Part shown: positions 27,283 to 36,722 of the stretch, piece after piece
Layout of the letters: each line of letters starts with the position of its first letter
How positions within the stretch are numbered: position 1 is the stretch's first letter
NCBI GenBank assembly: GCA_027297435.1
Contig: JAPUIA010000293.1
Coordinates: 1-58,223 of the forward strand
Direction: 5' to 3'
DNA length: 58,223 nt
Origin: Gammaproteobacteria bacterium
GTDB taxonomy: Bacteria > Pseudomonadota > Gammaproteobacteria > Pseudomonadales > Azotimanducaceae
The notes under the pieces: model-generated
Database searches by the model: none
What the model was told of the DNA's origin: nothing
Seen by the model: the letters and a program-made list of their open reading frames with translations, nothing else
Translations under genes and position numbers: made by a program

Positions 27283-29130
27283 CTAAACCATGTCGGGATA
27301 AGGGTTTTCTAGATCCAAGCTAACCGGTAAACCGAATCCGGGGATGCCGATGTCCCTGTCCGACAGTGTCAAGTCTTCTCCAAACAACACGCCTTCGCCG
27401 AATTTATAGATGGGCGACATAGTCTCTCGCAACATCGATTGGTCGTATTGCTCGCGGGCGTCATGCACGGCTTCGTTACGTTTTTTATGTTTGGTCATGG
27501 CCGCTTTGCCCCAGCGCTTGACCAACATCTGCTCGGTGTACTGGGGCGATAGAAACAGCCCGGTGGCGTTGTTGCCCCCAAAGCCTTTCGAATTGATGAG
27601 CGCGCCGGGCATGGCCAGCGGGTCGATTTCCACGTGGTTCATCGGTAATTGCAGATTGCTGTCGTGAACGTCATCCGCAATGTGGTCGATGGTAGTGATA
27701 CCTGGCACCCAACCGTCTTGCCATGCGCCTATAACCGCCACAAGTTGATCGCCGCCCGCGGGTGCCATCGAGTGGCCGACGTAGGCTTTGACCGCACTGA
27801 CCAGCCAATTGTCTATACCGAAGGTTTTGGCGAGCTCGTTCAAAATGTGCGATTCGGTTACGCGATTCTGGGGGGTTCCGGTACCGTGCGCTTGCACATA
27901 GGTGCCGTGGCGCAATCCGGCTTCTCCGAAGATGCTGCGTGCGACGGCCATGGCCTTCGCAACCGTCAGATAGTTGCCGACACCAGGTCCTGGAATGGAC
28001 TTCTTGTAGCCGTCGGCGTTCACGAACACATCGGCGACGGATCCGAGTACTTCGGCACCGAGTTCCAGCGCCAATTCGTCGTCCATGATCAAGACGTAGA
28101 CGGCTGCTTCGGCGACGGTGAATCCGGAGTTGCTGGAAAACGGTCGGCAGGCACGACGGTGATCGGGTGTGTCGCTCGCATCGAGCCTCATCAACGACTC
28201 GTCTTCAGCCAACGCACCCATCGTGCGATAGGCCTCGATCAGATCGGGGAGGATGGGCGCCTCTGCGTTGCCGACCATCACAACGCGCTTGGCACCGGAG
28301 CGAATATCTTCAACGCCTTGTTTGACGTTGTAGAGAAACGTTGCGCACGCTCCGATGACGCCTGCGGTTCCGCCAACGGACCCGAGCACGTAGGCATTGA
28401 TGAAATCACCCGGCATCTCGGGTAGACCAAGCGCCCCATTTTTGGACGTGGGCCGTTTGCCCATCATCGGATTTTGCATCATGCCGCCGTAGCCTTCCGG
28501 ATCCATCTGCGATATGGCGCTGCCGGAGTAGACGGCGAATTGATCCGGGGCAACCTTGTCCTTCAACAGTTTCAGGGTGAGCCCTGACGATCGCAGCGTA
28601 TCCGAAGCGCCAAAAAGCGTGAGTTGCAACCCGCGCGGGTGGTTGCGGGAGGCGTAGATGGCGCCCGGGTCGAATCCTGTCGGTGTCTGACCGGCGCTCG
28701 ATACGCGTGATACGCGGGTGTCGGGAATGAAGGTCTTGAAATGCTCGTTGACCGTGACCCTGACCTCGCGGTCGTTGAGGTCGGCGAGTTGCCAACCAGC
28801 GGGGATGCTGTGCGGAATTTGGCGTCGATCGAGAACGAACTCGATCGGCGCGTTCCCGGCTTTGAGGCTCGCGGCTCGGTTCCAGGGCACTCTAGCGGGG
28901 TCGAATAGCTCGATCTTGCGTATCAGCGTGTGAACGTCGATGTATTCCCGGTTCGCCGGCGTGTTTGGATCTTCTTGCAGGTTCATCAACGTCGCCAGAC
29001 TCTGATAGGTGATGGTTTTCTGTGCCTCACCCATGGCGTCTATGACGAGCCGTCGATAGGCATGGTTGTTCGAAACGCGCCCGGCGGAATTGACGCCGCC
29101 GAAGCCCACGATCACGGGAAGTCTGGTCAC
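27283..29130 (-). CDS. fabY: Beta-ketoacyl synthase FabY-type
   Basis: 615 residues, long for a ketoacyl synthase and matching FabY of Pseudomonas aeruginosa, which starts the fatty acid cycle by condensing acetyl-CoA with malonyl-ACP. The active site is visible: Cys262 in GACATFLYN, a His in AHGTGTPQNRVTE and a His in KAYVGHSMAPAGGDQL. The GTG start at 29130 gives the family N-terminus VTRLPVIVGFGG. The open frame upstream to 29439 is the shadow of the thiolase gene. It is last in moaB-thiolase-fabY and close to the fused carboxylase that would make its malonyl substrate. Confidence 0.88.
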   Translation of the reverse strand: MTRLPVIVGFGGVNSAGRVSNNHAYRRLVIDAMGEAQKTITYQSLATLMNLQEDPNTPANREYIDVHTLIRKIELFDPARVPWNRAASLKAGNAPIEFVLDRRQIPHSIPAGWQLADLNDREVRVTVNEHFKTFIPDTRVSRVSSAGQTPTGFDPGAIYASRNHPRGLQLTLFGASDTLRSSGLTLKLLKDKVAPDQFAVYSGSAISQMDPEGYGGMMQNPMMGKRPTSKNGALGLPEMPGDFINAYVLGSVGGTAGVIGACATFLYNVKQGVEDIRSGAKRVVMVGNAEAPILPDLIEAYRTMGALAEDESLMRLDASDTPDHRRACRPFSSNSGFTVAEAAVYVLIMDDELALELGAEVLGSVADVFVNADGYKKSIPGPGVGNYLTVAKAMAVARSIFGEAGLRHGTYVQAHGTGTPQNRVTESHILNELAKTFGIDNWLVSAVKAYVGHSMAPAGGDQLVAVIGAWQDGWVPGITTIDHIADDVHDSNLQLPMNHVEIDPLAMPGALINSKGFGGNNATGLFLSPQYTEQMLVKRWGKAAMTKHKKRNEAVHDAREQYDQSMLRETMSPIYKFGEGVLFGEDLTLSDRDIGIPGFGLPVSLDLENPYPDMV

Positions 29131-29174
29131 CAGGATAGTTTCGCTAGTTGGATCAGCGCCGAGATTATACTGAG

Positions 29175-30329
29175 TTACCTTTCGAGCGCGATAGCGGTGG
29201 CTTCCCCACCGCCGATGCAAAGCGCCGCGATACCCCGGTTGAGATCGTTCTTGCGCATGGCATGCGCCAACGTGACGATGAGCCGTGCACCCGTTGAACC
29301 GATCGGATGGCCTTGGGCACAGGCGCCTCCATAGACATTGACCTTGGCCGGATCGAGCTGCAATTCTTGAATCGCGAGCATCGTGACCATGGCGAACGCC
29401 TCGTTGATTTCGAAGAGGTCGACGTCGTCGATCTGCCACCCGAGCTGGGTGAGCAGTTTGTCGATGGCGCCGATGGGTGCGACGGTAAATTCGCTCGGAT
29501 GCTGAGCGTGCGTCGCGTGCCCGGCAATGCGCGCAAGCGGTTGTGCGCCGTTCAAGCCTGCTTCGGTAGTCAGCACCAACGCCGATGCGCCATCGGATAT
29601 AGAGCTGGAATTGGCGGCAGTGATGGTGCCGTCGCGCTTGAAGGCTGGCCGCAAGAGCGGAATCTTGTCGAGCCGTGCACGTCTTGGTTGCTCGTCGTCC
29701 TTGATCTCGACGTCGCCCACCGTGATCGGGGCAATCTCGTCGCGTAAGTTACCGGACTTTGCGGCTTGTCGTGCGCGCTCGACCGACTGTGTGGCAAAGG
29801 CATCCATGGCTTCCCGGGTCAACTGATAGTCGTCGGCCGTTGCCTGTGCAAACGTTCCCATTGAAGCGCCGGTTTCCGCATCCTCCAACCCGTCCAAGAA
29901 CATCGCGTCTTTGAGGTCCGTGTGGCCCATGCGCAAGCCGGCGCGCGCTTTCGACACCAAATAAGGGGCGTTGGTCATGCTCTCCATGCCACCAGCGACG
30001 ACGGTCGTAGCACTTCCGGCACGAATGAGATCGGTGCCCAGCATGGTCGTCTTCATGCCCGACCCGCATACCTTGTTGACCGTCGTGGCGGCGACGCTGT
30101 CGGGTAGACCGGCAATGCGCATGGCTTGCCGGGCAGGCGCTTGTTTCAGACCCGCGCTGACGACATTGCCGATAATGACTTCATCTATAGCAGTCGGCGC
30201 GTTGCCGGACGCATTTAGCGCAGCGCTGATGGCATGGGCACCCAGTTCTGGCGCCGTGATTGCGGCGAGTTCCCCTTGAAAGCCGCCGATGGGCGTACGT
30301 GCGGCGGAGAGAATGTAGACGTCGGTCAT
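29175..30329 (-). CDS. Acetyl-CoA C-acetyltransferase (thiolase)
   Basis: 384 residues with the full thiolase active site: the nucleophile Cys in VNKVCGSGMK (about residue 88), NEAFAM, GGACAQGHPIGSTGAR with the catalytic His, and a C-terminal Cys-Gly in CIGGGEATA. It catalyses 2 acetyl-CoA to acetoacetyl-CoA, or the reverse cleavage. It overlaps moaB by 4 bp and lies 44 bp before fabY. Partner genes for PHB synthesis or beta-oxidation are absent, so the direction of flux is unclear. Confidence 0.92.
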   Translation of the reverse strand: MTDVYILSAARTPIGGFQGELAAITAPELGAHAISAALNASGNAPTAIDEVIIGNVVSAGLKQAPARQAMRIAGLPDSVAATTVNKVCGSGMKTTMLGTDLIRAGSATTVVAGGMESMTNAPYLVSKARAGLRMGHTDLKDAMFLDGLEDAETGASMGTFAQATADDYQLTREAMDAFATQSVERARQAAKSGNLRDEIAPITVGDVEIKDDEQPRRARLDKIPLLRPAFKRDGTITAANSSSISDGASALVLTTEAGLNGAQPLARIAGHATHAQHPSEFTVAPIGAIDKLLTQLGWQIDDVDLFEINEAFAMVTMLAIQELQLDPAKVNVYGGACAQGHPIGSTGARLIVTLAHAMRKNDLNRGIAALCIGGGEATAIALER

Positions 30330-30859
30330 CGGTTTTCCTTGTTAGGCCTCGTTGTTAGGCCTTCTTTGAAGCGCGGGATCAATTCGGCGAAATTACACGG
30401 TCGATTGTCGATGTCGAGCTGGTTCTTGATGATTTTCTCCCAACCGGTTCGGACGGCATTGCCCGAGCCGGGCAAAGCAAAGATCAAGGTACCGTTGGCC
30501 AACCCCCCCACCGCGCGCGACTGTATGGTCGACGAGCCGATCTCCTCAAACGAGAGCTGACGAAAAAGCTCACCAAAACCGTCGATGGTCTTGTCGAATA
30601 GCGGGGTCAACGCCTCGGGCGTGCTGTCACGGCCGGTAAATCCGGTACCACCTGTGGTCAGTACGACTTGGATGGCTTCGTCGGCGATCCAGGCAGAGAC
30701 GGTTGCCCGAATCCGGTAGATATCGTCGCGTTCGATGGCTCGGCTCGCCAACCGGTGCCCGGCATCCATCAGAAGCTCTACCAGCAAATCGCCCGACGAG
30801 TCATCCGCTTCGGATCGGGTGTCGGAGATGGTGAGTACCGCACAGGTGAGACTTGTCAT
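30326..30859 (-). CDS. moaB: Molybdenum cofactor biosynthesis protein MoaB
   Basis: 177 residues with the MPT-binding/adenylylation signature LTTGGTGFTGRDSTPEAL and ALPGSGNAV. It activates molybdopterin before molybdate insertion. The start at 30859 (MTSLTCAVLTISDTR) fits the family; an ATG at 30868 adds three residues and is equally possible. It heads the leftward moaB-thiolase-fabY cluster, but no functional link to lipid metabolism is obvious. The periplasmic molybdoenzyme MsrP is encoded 9 kb away. Confidence 0.9.
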   Translation of the reverse strand: MTSLTCAVLTISDTRSEADDSSGDLLVELLMDAGHRLASRAIERDDIYRIRATVSAWIADEAIQVVLTTGGTGFTGRDSTPEALTPLFDKTIDGFGELFRQLSFEEIGSSTIQSRAVGGLANGTLIFALPGSGNAVRTGWEKIIKNQLDIDNRPCNFAELIPRFKEGLTTRPNKENR

Positions 30860-30992
30860 AAATCGCATCCAACAATGGACATAAGTTGCTGAAAACACTG
30901 CAACTTGACAGCCGGGCGATTGCGCACCGCTGGGCAAGTGGCTAGAGTACCGGCAATTCTACACGTAGCCCCCAGGCGGAACAGAACCCAGC

Positions 30993-33900
30993 GTGGAAAA
31001 ACAACTCGTCGAGGGCGATCGGCTCTACCTTATTGCCGAAAGCCTCGCCCAGGACTTTTCTCTCTTTCCCAGTACCGACAGCGATGAATCGTTGCCGGGC
31101 CTTCTGAGCCGCTCGGAAATCCTCCGGCGCACGGAACAGCTCAAGAACCTCGACATCGATTCCTACATCGAAACGGTGGTAACACCGGCAGAGAGTCAGA
31201 CCCGCACACCCGCACCGGTAGTGATACGCCAACTCGGCGAAGTCCTAGAAGAGGTATCCGACGGGCCTTTCTATAGCGCCACTATCGAGATGCAGTGCAA
31301 CGGCGACGTCCGTCCAATCGGCTTCATCGCCCAAGACCGCTCGGCTGAGAGCGGCATATGGAGGCCCGACCACCATCTGCGTGCAGCCGAGTATCTCGCA
31401 CGTTGGGCGAAACGTTCGATACCGATCATCACCTTCATGGATACACCCGGCGCCGATGCCCGGGAGGATGCCAATCGCAACAATCAGGCGCACAGCATCT
31501 CGCGATTGATTGTCGAAGCGAGCAACGTCGACGTACCCAACGTCGGTATCATCTATGGCCTAGGCTATTCCGGCGGAGCCATTCCGCTGGCGGCCAGCAA
31601 CATGATTCTTGCGGTCACAGATGGCGTGTTCGCCACGATTCAGCCGCCTGGGCTTGCCAGCATTGCCCGAAGGCTCAACCTGTCCTGGCAGGAGTGTGCC
31701 AAGTACGTTGGATTGTCACCGTTCGAGCTTTATGCACAGGGCAATATCGACGGCGTCATCGACTATTCGCCAAACGAGCCTGAAAAGTTGGAAAACCTAC
31801 GTTCAGCGATCGTTAGCGGCCTGATTTCGGTTGAAGCCCGCACCAAGCAATTCGTCGCCGAGAACCCCTATATTTTCGAGCATTATCGCCAGAGTTTGCA
31901 GCGCTATCTGAAACCGTCGCAACAACTGCAGATGATGCAAACGAGTGCTTCGCTCAAGCTCACCAAAAACCCGACGGAATATCTCAACGTTTTTGGCGTG
32001 GCGTACCGCTACTTGCGCTACCTGAAGGTACGGCAACGAATCAAAGCCACCAGCACCCAACAGTACGGCCGCTTAGCCGATCAGGATTTGCCGGCCGGCG
32101 AGTTGGACAAACGTGCAGATCTGGAACGGCGCCGGACGTTTCTGATTTGGTTGCAGGACCCCGACAAGGTCGTCTACGACGACACGCTGTCGAAGGCTTG
32201 GCGTAATTACAACGAAAAAAAGCAGGCCGTCCACGACGAGCGCGGTCGCATCGCCCAGCTGATCTTCGGAGAGCCGAAAAAGAACTATGAAAACGCGCGC
32301 GCTCAGCTCATCTCTTGCGTCGGGGTATTTTTATACAACCGCTGGAAAGGCGATGCCGTTGGTAGTCTGCGAGCACTGAAGGAATTTCTGACACACCATG
32401 AAGATACCCGGCAGATTTTGCGGGTTACGGACATCAACTATCCGGTCGGGCTGATCGAAGCGTTGCGACATGACGACAAACTGCTGGACACGATTCGTGA
32501 TCGTTTCACTCACGAGGGCAAAAAGCTGTTACGTGATGGTGGGACGACGGACAAGTCGGAGGCATATCTGTGTTCGCAACTCACGCAGGAGTTGAACTTG
32601 GTCATTACAAGCGATGACTTGGTGCAGCATCTGGGCGACGATTTGCACGAGACTGCCAGAAGTCTCGTGCAGCAGGGTGCCTCGCAGATCAAAATCAATC
32701 GCGAAGTCGTGCAACATCGTTATTCCGAATACATCGCGACGCGTCCGTTGAGCGGCACACCGGTACCGTTTAGCGACATGACGGTGCTGGACGTGATCAT
32801 CAACGACGAGCTGAGATCCGATTTCGTTGCAGAATGTGAAAACCTGCTGCTGTTCGACTCGGTGTACGACCAGATCATCGCCAACCTCGACGCCATTGCC
32901 GAGGAAGCTCAATCCAGCCAATCGCTGTCCAAAGAATCGCTTGCACAGTTGATCGACACCACGCTCGGTTTTGCCGCGAAAGGATTGACCATTGGCGCGG
33001 TCGGCAGCGCGGTCCAATCGACAGAAGAAATTTCGGCGCAACTGCGCGAGCAGGTGCTCGACTGGTACCTGCGTATCTTGCAAATGCCCAAAGGCGAGGA
33101 GTTTTTCCGCACGGTCGAGGAGTGGAAACGCGCCCGCTTCCCCGACCTTGCCGATGCTCTGTTCGTCGTGGTGACGTACCTGTTTGAGAACCTGCTGAAC
33201 TCGTTCATCCAATCCGAGCGCGAGGGCAAAGCCTACAACGGTCGAATCGCGCCTAAAAACATCGGTCGTCGCAAAGATTTCTGGTATCGGTTGAACATGG
33301 CCTATGGCGACCTGTTGATGCAGAACGTGCTGCGCAGGTTCAAGGCTCAGTACCGCTTCACGTACGAGGACATCATCGATGAGTTCTTCACCGAGTGGGA
33401 AGAATGCTTTGCCGATCTCATCAGCTCCGACCCCTGTGCGTTCCCCGGTTTTAGACGCTCCATCGAGAACGCGCTGAATCGGGGCTTGCCGCCCTGCGGA
33501 ATCGTTGCCGGAACGGCCAAATTCAAGGATGGCAGCGGTGGCATGTCTGTCGGCCTCGTGCTCTCGAATGCCGAATTTCAGGCGGGTGCTTTCGATATGG
33601 CCAGCGCAGAGAAGTTCTGCAAGCTCCTGGTGCGGTGCGCAGAACGACATCTGCCGGTCATCTGCTTCATTTCTTCAAGTGGTATGCAAACGAAAGAAGG
33701 GGCTGGCGCGCTGTTCTCCATGGCTGCGGTGAATGACCGGATCACCCGCTTCGTACGTGATCATGATCTGCCGGTCATCGTGTTCGGCTACGGAGACTGT
33801 ACGGGTGGGGCACAGGCGAGCTTCGTTACCCATCCGTTGGTGCAAACGTATTACCTCTCGGGCACGAGCATGCCGTTTGCCGGTCAGATTGTCGTACCGA

Positions 33901-35921
33901 GCAATCTGCCGCTGAATTCCATTCTTTCCAACTATCTGTCGGTCGACGAGGGGTCGATGCAAGGGTTAGTGAAGCACCCTTTCTATTACGAACTCGACGA
34001 AGAGCTAGTGAAGATAGATCGCGAGATACCGGTACCGAAAGAAACGGTGCCGGAAGTCATCAACCGGGTGATGTCCGGTGTCTTGAGCCAAGTGCGGCCG
34101 ATTGTCGTTGCGCACCACCCCCGTTACGCCGAATCCGACCTCATCAGACCAGTGAAGCGTGTGCTGATACATGCGCGCGGCTGCACGGCATCCAAGCTCG
34201 TCCGAGTTGCGCAGCGAAACAACCTGGAAGTGGTGTTGGTCCAGTCCGACCCCGATATGTCCTCGGCGGTGGTCGATCAGCTCACCAGCAAGGACACGTT
34301 GGTCTGTATCGGCGGTAGCACGCCGGATGAAAGTTACCTCAATGCTCGAAGTGTGCTGAGCGTGGCGGAGCAAGAGGGTGTAGATTCGCTACATCCTGGG
34401 ATCGGCTTTCTGTCCGAAAACGCCCAATTCGCCGAACTGGTGCGTGGCCATGGTATCAACTTCATCGGGCCACCGGTGTCTTGCATGGAGACGATGGGCA
34501 ACAAGTCGAATGCCATCAACCTGTCGCTAAAACTCGACGTGCCGGTGGTGCCGGGCAGCCACGGCATCTTGACCAACGCCGAACGTGCGGCCGAGGTAGC
34601 CGAAGACATCGGTTATCCGGTGCTCATCAAAGCGGTCCACGGAGGTGGTGGCAAAGGTATTCAAGTCGTCGAATCGGCTTCGGATTTCCACGAGCTGTTT
34701 CATAGGGTGACGGTCGAATCGCGCGCCGCGTTCGGCAATGGGGACGTGTATTTAGAAAAGTACGTAACCTCGATCAGACACATCGAAGTGCAGTTGTTGC
34801 GGGACACGCTGGGTAACACCAAGGTGCTCGGACTGCGAGATTGCAGCGTTCAGCGAGACAAACAAAAAGTTTTCGAAGAATCCGGGTCGACCATGTTGCC
34901 GGAGGAATTAACCAAGGCGGTATTGCAGTATGCGGCGGCGATCGCAGACGAGGTGGAGTACGTGGGTGCCGGTACGGTAGAGTTCATCTACGATCTTGAA
35001 TCCGCAGCCGTCTACTTCATGGAGATGAATACGCGCTTGCAGGTCGAGCATCCAGTCACGGAATGGACCTCTGGGATCGACATCGTTCTAGAACAGTTCC
35101 GGATCGCATCCGGCGAGTCGATCGCCGAACTGGCACCCCAATCCAACGGCTATGCCATCGAAGCGCGCGTCAACGCGGAACGCGTGCAACTCGATGTGAA
35201 TGGCAACCTCAGGTTTCGTCCGCATCCGGGTGAGATCAGCGAGGCGGTGTTCCCGGACGACGCGGGCGTGGAAATCATCGCTGCCGCCACCAGTGGCAAG
35301 TTAGTGTCCCCATATTACGACAGCATGGTCGCGCAAGTGATCGTACATGCGGCGGACCGCAACGCCGCGATCGACAAGTTGTCCGAGTACTTGAGCCGTG
35401 TGCGTGTCACCGGCATCTGCACCAACATCCCGTTGTTGCGTCGGGTGCTTGCGGACGAGGTGTTCAGAACCGGTGACTACGACACCGGCTACTTGGTGGA
35501 GTTTCTGCAACGGACCGACGGCGCGACACTGGTCGAAGAGATTGAGCGGGCTGCGGGGGAACAAGCATCGACCTTCAATCTCGAGAGCATCCGCATCGAG
35601 GCAAGCGATGAGGTGAAAGTGCTGTCGCCGGCCGCCGCGATCTTCTACACGACCCCATCGCCCTCAGAACCGGAGTACGTTGTGGTCGGGGATCGCATTA
35701 CCGTGGACGCGACACTTTGTCAACTCGAAGCGATGAAACTCTTCACACCCCTAACGCTCAATGATTTCAACGGCGATACCGAGTTGTACGATCCCAGCTA
35801 TGACTACGAGGTAACCCGCATCAATATGAGCAATGGCCAACAGGTGAATGCAGGGGATCTGTTGTTCGTCGTGAAACCAACCAGCTCGGAGGCGACAGCG
35901 CACTCGGAGAGCAAATCGTAG
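30993..35921 (+). CDS. Single-chain acetyl-CoA carboxylase-like protein (CT alpha-like, linker, CT beta-like, BC, BCCP)
   Basis: 1642 residues from a GTG. The layout seen is as follows. AccA-like crotonase fold at about 90-290, with DTPGA (150-154) and GLGYSGGA (189-196). A long, charged, largely helical segment at about 300-830 matches nothing I know. AccD-like fold at about 835-1010, with SSSGMQTKEGAG and TGGAQASF (937-944), but no Cys4 zinc ribbon in front. Biotin carboxylase at about 1053-1500, with the ATP-grasp loop GGGGKG (about 1217) and EMNTRLQVEHPVTE. BCCP-like end with LEAMK, biotinyl Lys1582. All parts needed for malonyl-CoA synthesis appear in one chain, in a different order from eukaryotic ACC (BC-BCCP-CT). 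The substrate could be another acyl-CoA. Placement next to fabY and a thiolase favours a lipid role. Divergent from moaB; its last 118 bp overlap the convergent transporter gene. Confidence 0.85.
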   Translation: MEKQLVEGDRLYLIAESLAQDFSLFPSTDSDESLPGLLSRSEILRRTEQLKNLDIDSYIETVVTPAESQTRTPAPVVIRQLGEVLEEVSDGPFYSATIEMQCNGDVRPIGFIAQDRSAESGIWRPDHHLRAAEYLARWAKRSIPIITFMDTPGADAREDANRNNQAHSISRLIVEASNVDVPNVGIIYGLGYSGGAIPLAASNMILAVTDGVFATIQPPGLASIARRLNLSWQECAKYVGLSPFELYAQGNIDGVIDYSPNEPEKLENLRSAIVSGLISVEARTKQFVAENPYIFEHYRQSLQRYLKPSQQLQMMQTSASLKLTKNPTEYLNVFGVAYRYLRYLKVRQRIKATSTQQYGRLADQDLPAGELDKRADLERRRTFLIWLQDPDKVVYDDTLSKAWRNYNEKKQAVHDERGRIAQLIFGEPKKNYENARAQLISCVGVFLYNRWKGDAVGSLRALKEFLTHHEDTRQILRVTDINYPVGLIEALRHDDKLLDTIRDRFTHEGKKLLRDGGTTDKSEAYLCSQLTQELNLVITSDDLVQHLGDDLHETARSLVQQGASQIKINREVVQHRYSEYIATRPLSGTPVPFSDMTVLDVIINDELRSDFVAECENLLLFDSVYDQIIANLDAIAEEAQSSQSLSKESLAQLIDTTLGFAAKGLTIGAVGSAVQSTEEISAQLREQVLDWYLRILQMPKGEEFFRTVEEWKRARFPDLADALFVVVTYLFENLLNSFIQSEREGKAYNGRIAPKNIGRRKDFWYRLNMAYGDLLMQNVLRRFKAQYRFTYEDIIDEFFTEWEECFADLISSDPCAFPGFRRSIENALNRGLPPCGIVAGTAKFKDGSGGMSVGLVLSNAEFQAGAFDMASAEKFCKLLVRCAERHLPVICFISSSGMQTKEGAGALFSMAAVNDRITRFVRDHDLPVIVFGYGDCTGGAQASFVTHPLVQTYYLSGTSMPFAGQIVVPSNLPLNSILSNYLSVDEGSMQGLVKHPFYYELDEELVKIDREIPVPKETVPEVINRVMSGVLSQVRPIVVAHHPRYAESDLIRPVKRVLIHARGCTASKLVRVAQRNNLEVVLVQSDPDMSSAVVDQLTSKDTLVCIGGSTPDESYLNARSVLSVAEQEGVDSLHPGIGFLSENAQFAELVRGHGINFIGPPVSCMETMGNKSNAINLSLKLDVPVVPGSHGILTNAERAAEVAEDIGYPVLIKAVHGGGGKGIQVVESASDFHELFHRVTVESRAAFGNGDVYLEKYVTSIRHIEVQLLRDTLGNTKVLGLRDCSVQRDKQKVFEESGSTMLPEELTKAVLQYAAAIADEVEYVGAGTVEFIYDLESAAVYFMEMNTRLQVEHPVTEWTSGIDIVLEQFRIASGESIAELAPQSNGYAIEARVNAERVQLDVNGNLRFRPHPGEISEAVFPDDAGVEIIAAATSGKLVSPYYDSMVAQVIVHAADRNAAIDKLSEYLSRVRVTGICTNIPLLRRVLADEVFRTGDYDTGYLVEFLQRTDGATLVEEIERAAGEQASTFNLESIRIEASDEVKVLSPAAAIFYTTPSPSEPEYVVVGDRITVDATLCQLEAMKLFTPLTLNDFNGDTELYDPSYDYEVTRINMSNGQQVNAGDLLFVVKPTSSEATAHSESKS

Positions 35922-36634
35922 CTGCCCTTGACGACGCACACTGCGGCGATCGTCAAAATTACTCTGCCGCTCACGACGCGAAAGTGGTCGTCATTCCACC
36001 GATCCAACAGCTTCGTGCCAGCGCGCGTGCCACCGACGGCAGTCGCCATCGCGACCGGGTACAACCACCAGGGTAGCCATTCGCCATCGCCGACGATCAA
36101 ACCGTAGTAGATCAATTTCAGCACGTGGCCAAGGGTCTGTGTGATGGCCTTGCTAGCGATGATCTGATAGCGGTTGAGCGGCGTGTTGAGGTAGAAAACG
36201 TCCAATAAGGGACCGGACGCGCCCGCCAAGAGTTGCGCTGCGGTAACGAAGACGCCGCAGCCGAAAGTGGTGAACCCATCGGTGATATCGAGGCCGGAGA
36301 GGCGCCGATTGACCCTGGCGAGGAAGGGGAAGGTGCCGACGAGGATCAACACCACGGCTGCATCGGGAACCAGTGTCAGCGCTGCAAAGCCGGCCAGCGC
36401 GGTACCTGCCCCCAGCCCATAGATCGGCATGATCCGCCATTGAATGTGCTGGCGCAGAAACCAAGCTCGGGAACCGTTGGCCGTCGCTTGCACGGCGCCA
36501 TGCACCATCATGGCGCCGGCAACGGTCAACGTAGACACTAGGATCGCCATGAGGATCATACCGCCCGCCATCCCGAGAATGCCGGAAAGTACGCTCGTGG
36601 CGAAAACGCTCAACACTAGGACCAGATACAGCAT
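35804..36634 (-). CDS. TSUP (TauE/SafE) family membrane transporter
   Basis: 276 residues with about eight membrane helices. Typical TSUP features: SGILGMAGGMILMAIL near the N-terminus and a second repeat ASGPLLDVFYLN with GGTRAGTKLLDRWND. The family exports sulfite, sulfonates or related anions; the substrate cannot be read from sequence. The last about 40 residues (after about residue 236) continue past the usual family end and overlap the carboxylase 3' end antiparallel by 118 bp. Divergent from a LysR regulator, which probably controls it. Confidence 0.85.
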   Translation of the reverse strand: MLYLVLVLSVFATSVLSGILGMAGGMILMAILVSTLTVAGAMMVHGAVQATANGSRAWFLRQHIQWRIMPIYGLGAGTALAGFAALTLVPDAAVVLILVGTFPFLARVNRRLSGLDITDGFTTFGCGVFVTAAQLLAGASGPLLDVFYLNTPLNRYQIIASKAITQTLGHVLKLIYYGLIVGDGEWLPWWLYPVAMATAVGGTRAGTKLLDRWNDDHFRVVSGRVILTIAAVCVVKGSYDLLSECAVASELVGFTTNNRSPAFTCWPLLILMRVTS

Positions 36635-36722
36635 CGGTGCGGGAGGTTAACCAACTCCGAATCAAGAAAAAAACGAATAAATGGAATATGATCGTGGCCT
36701 ATATGGAAACAGAGGCCGCCTC

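Noticed and set aside
27283-29439. fabY starting at 29439
   Set aside because: The first 103 codons are antiframe to the thiolase gene and unrelated to FabY; the GTG at 29130 matches the family start.
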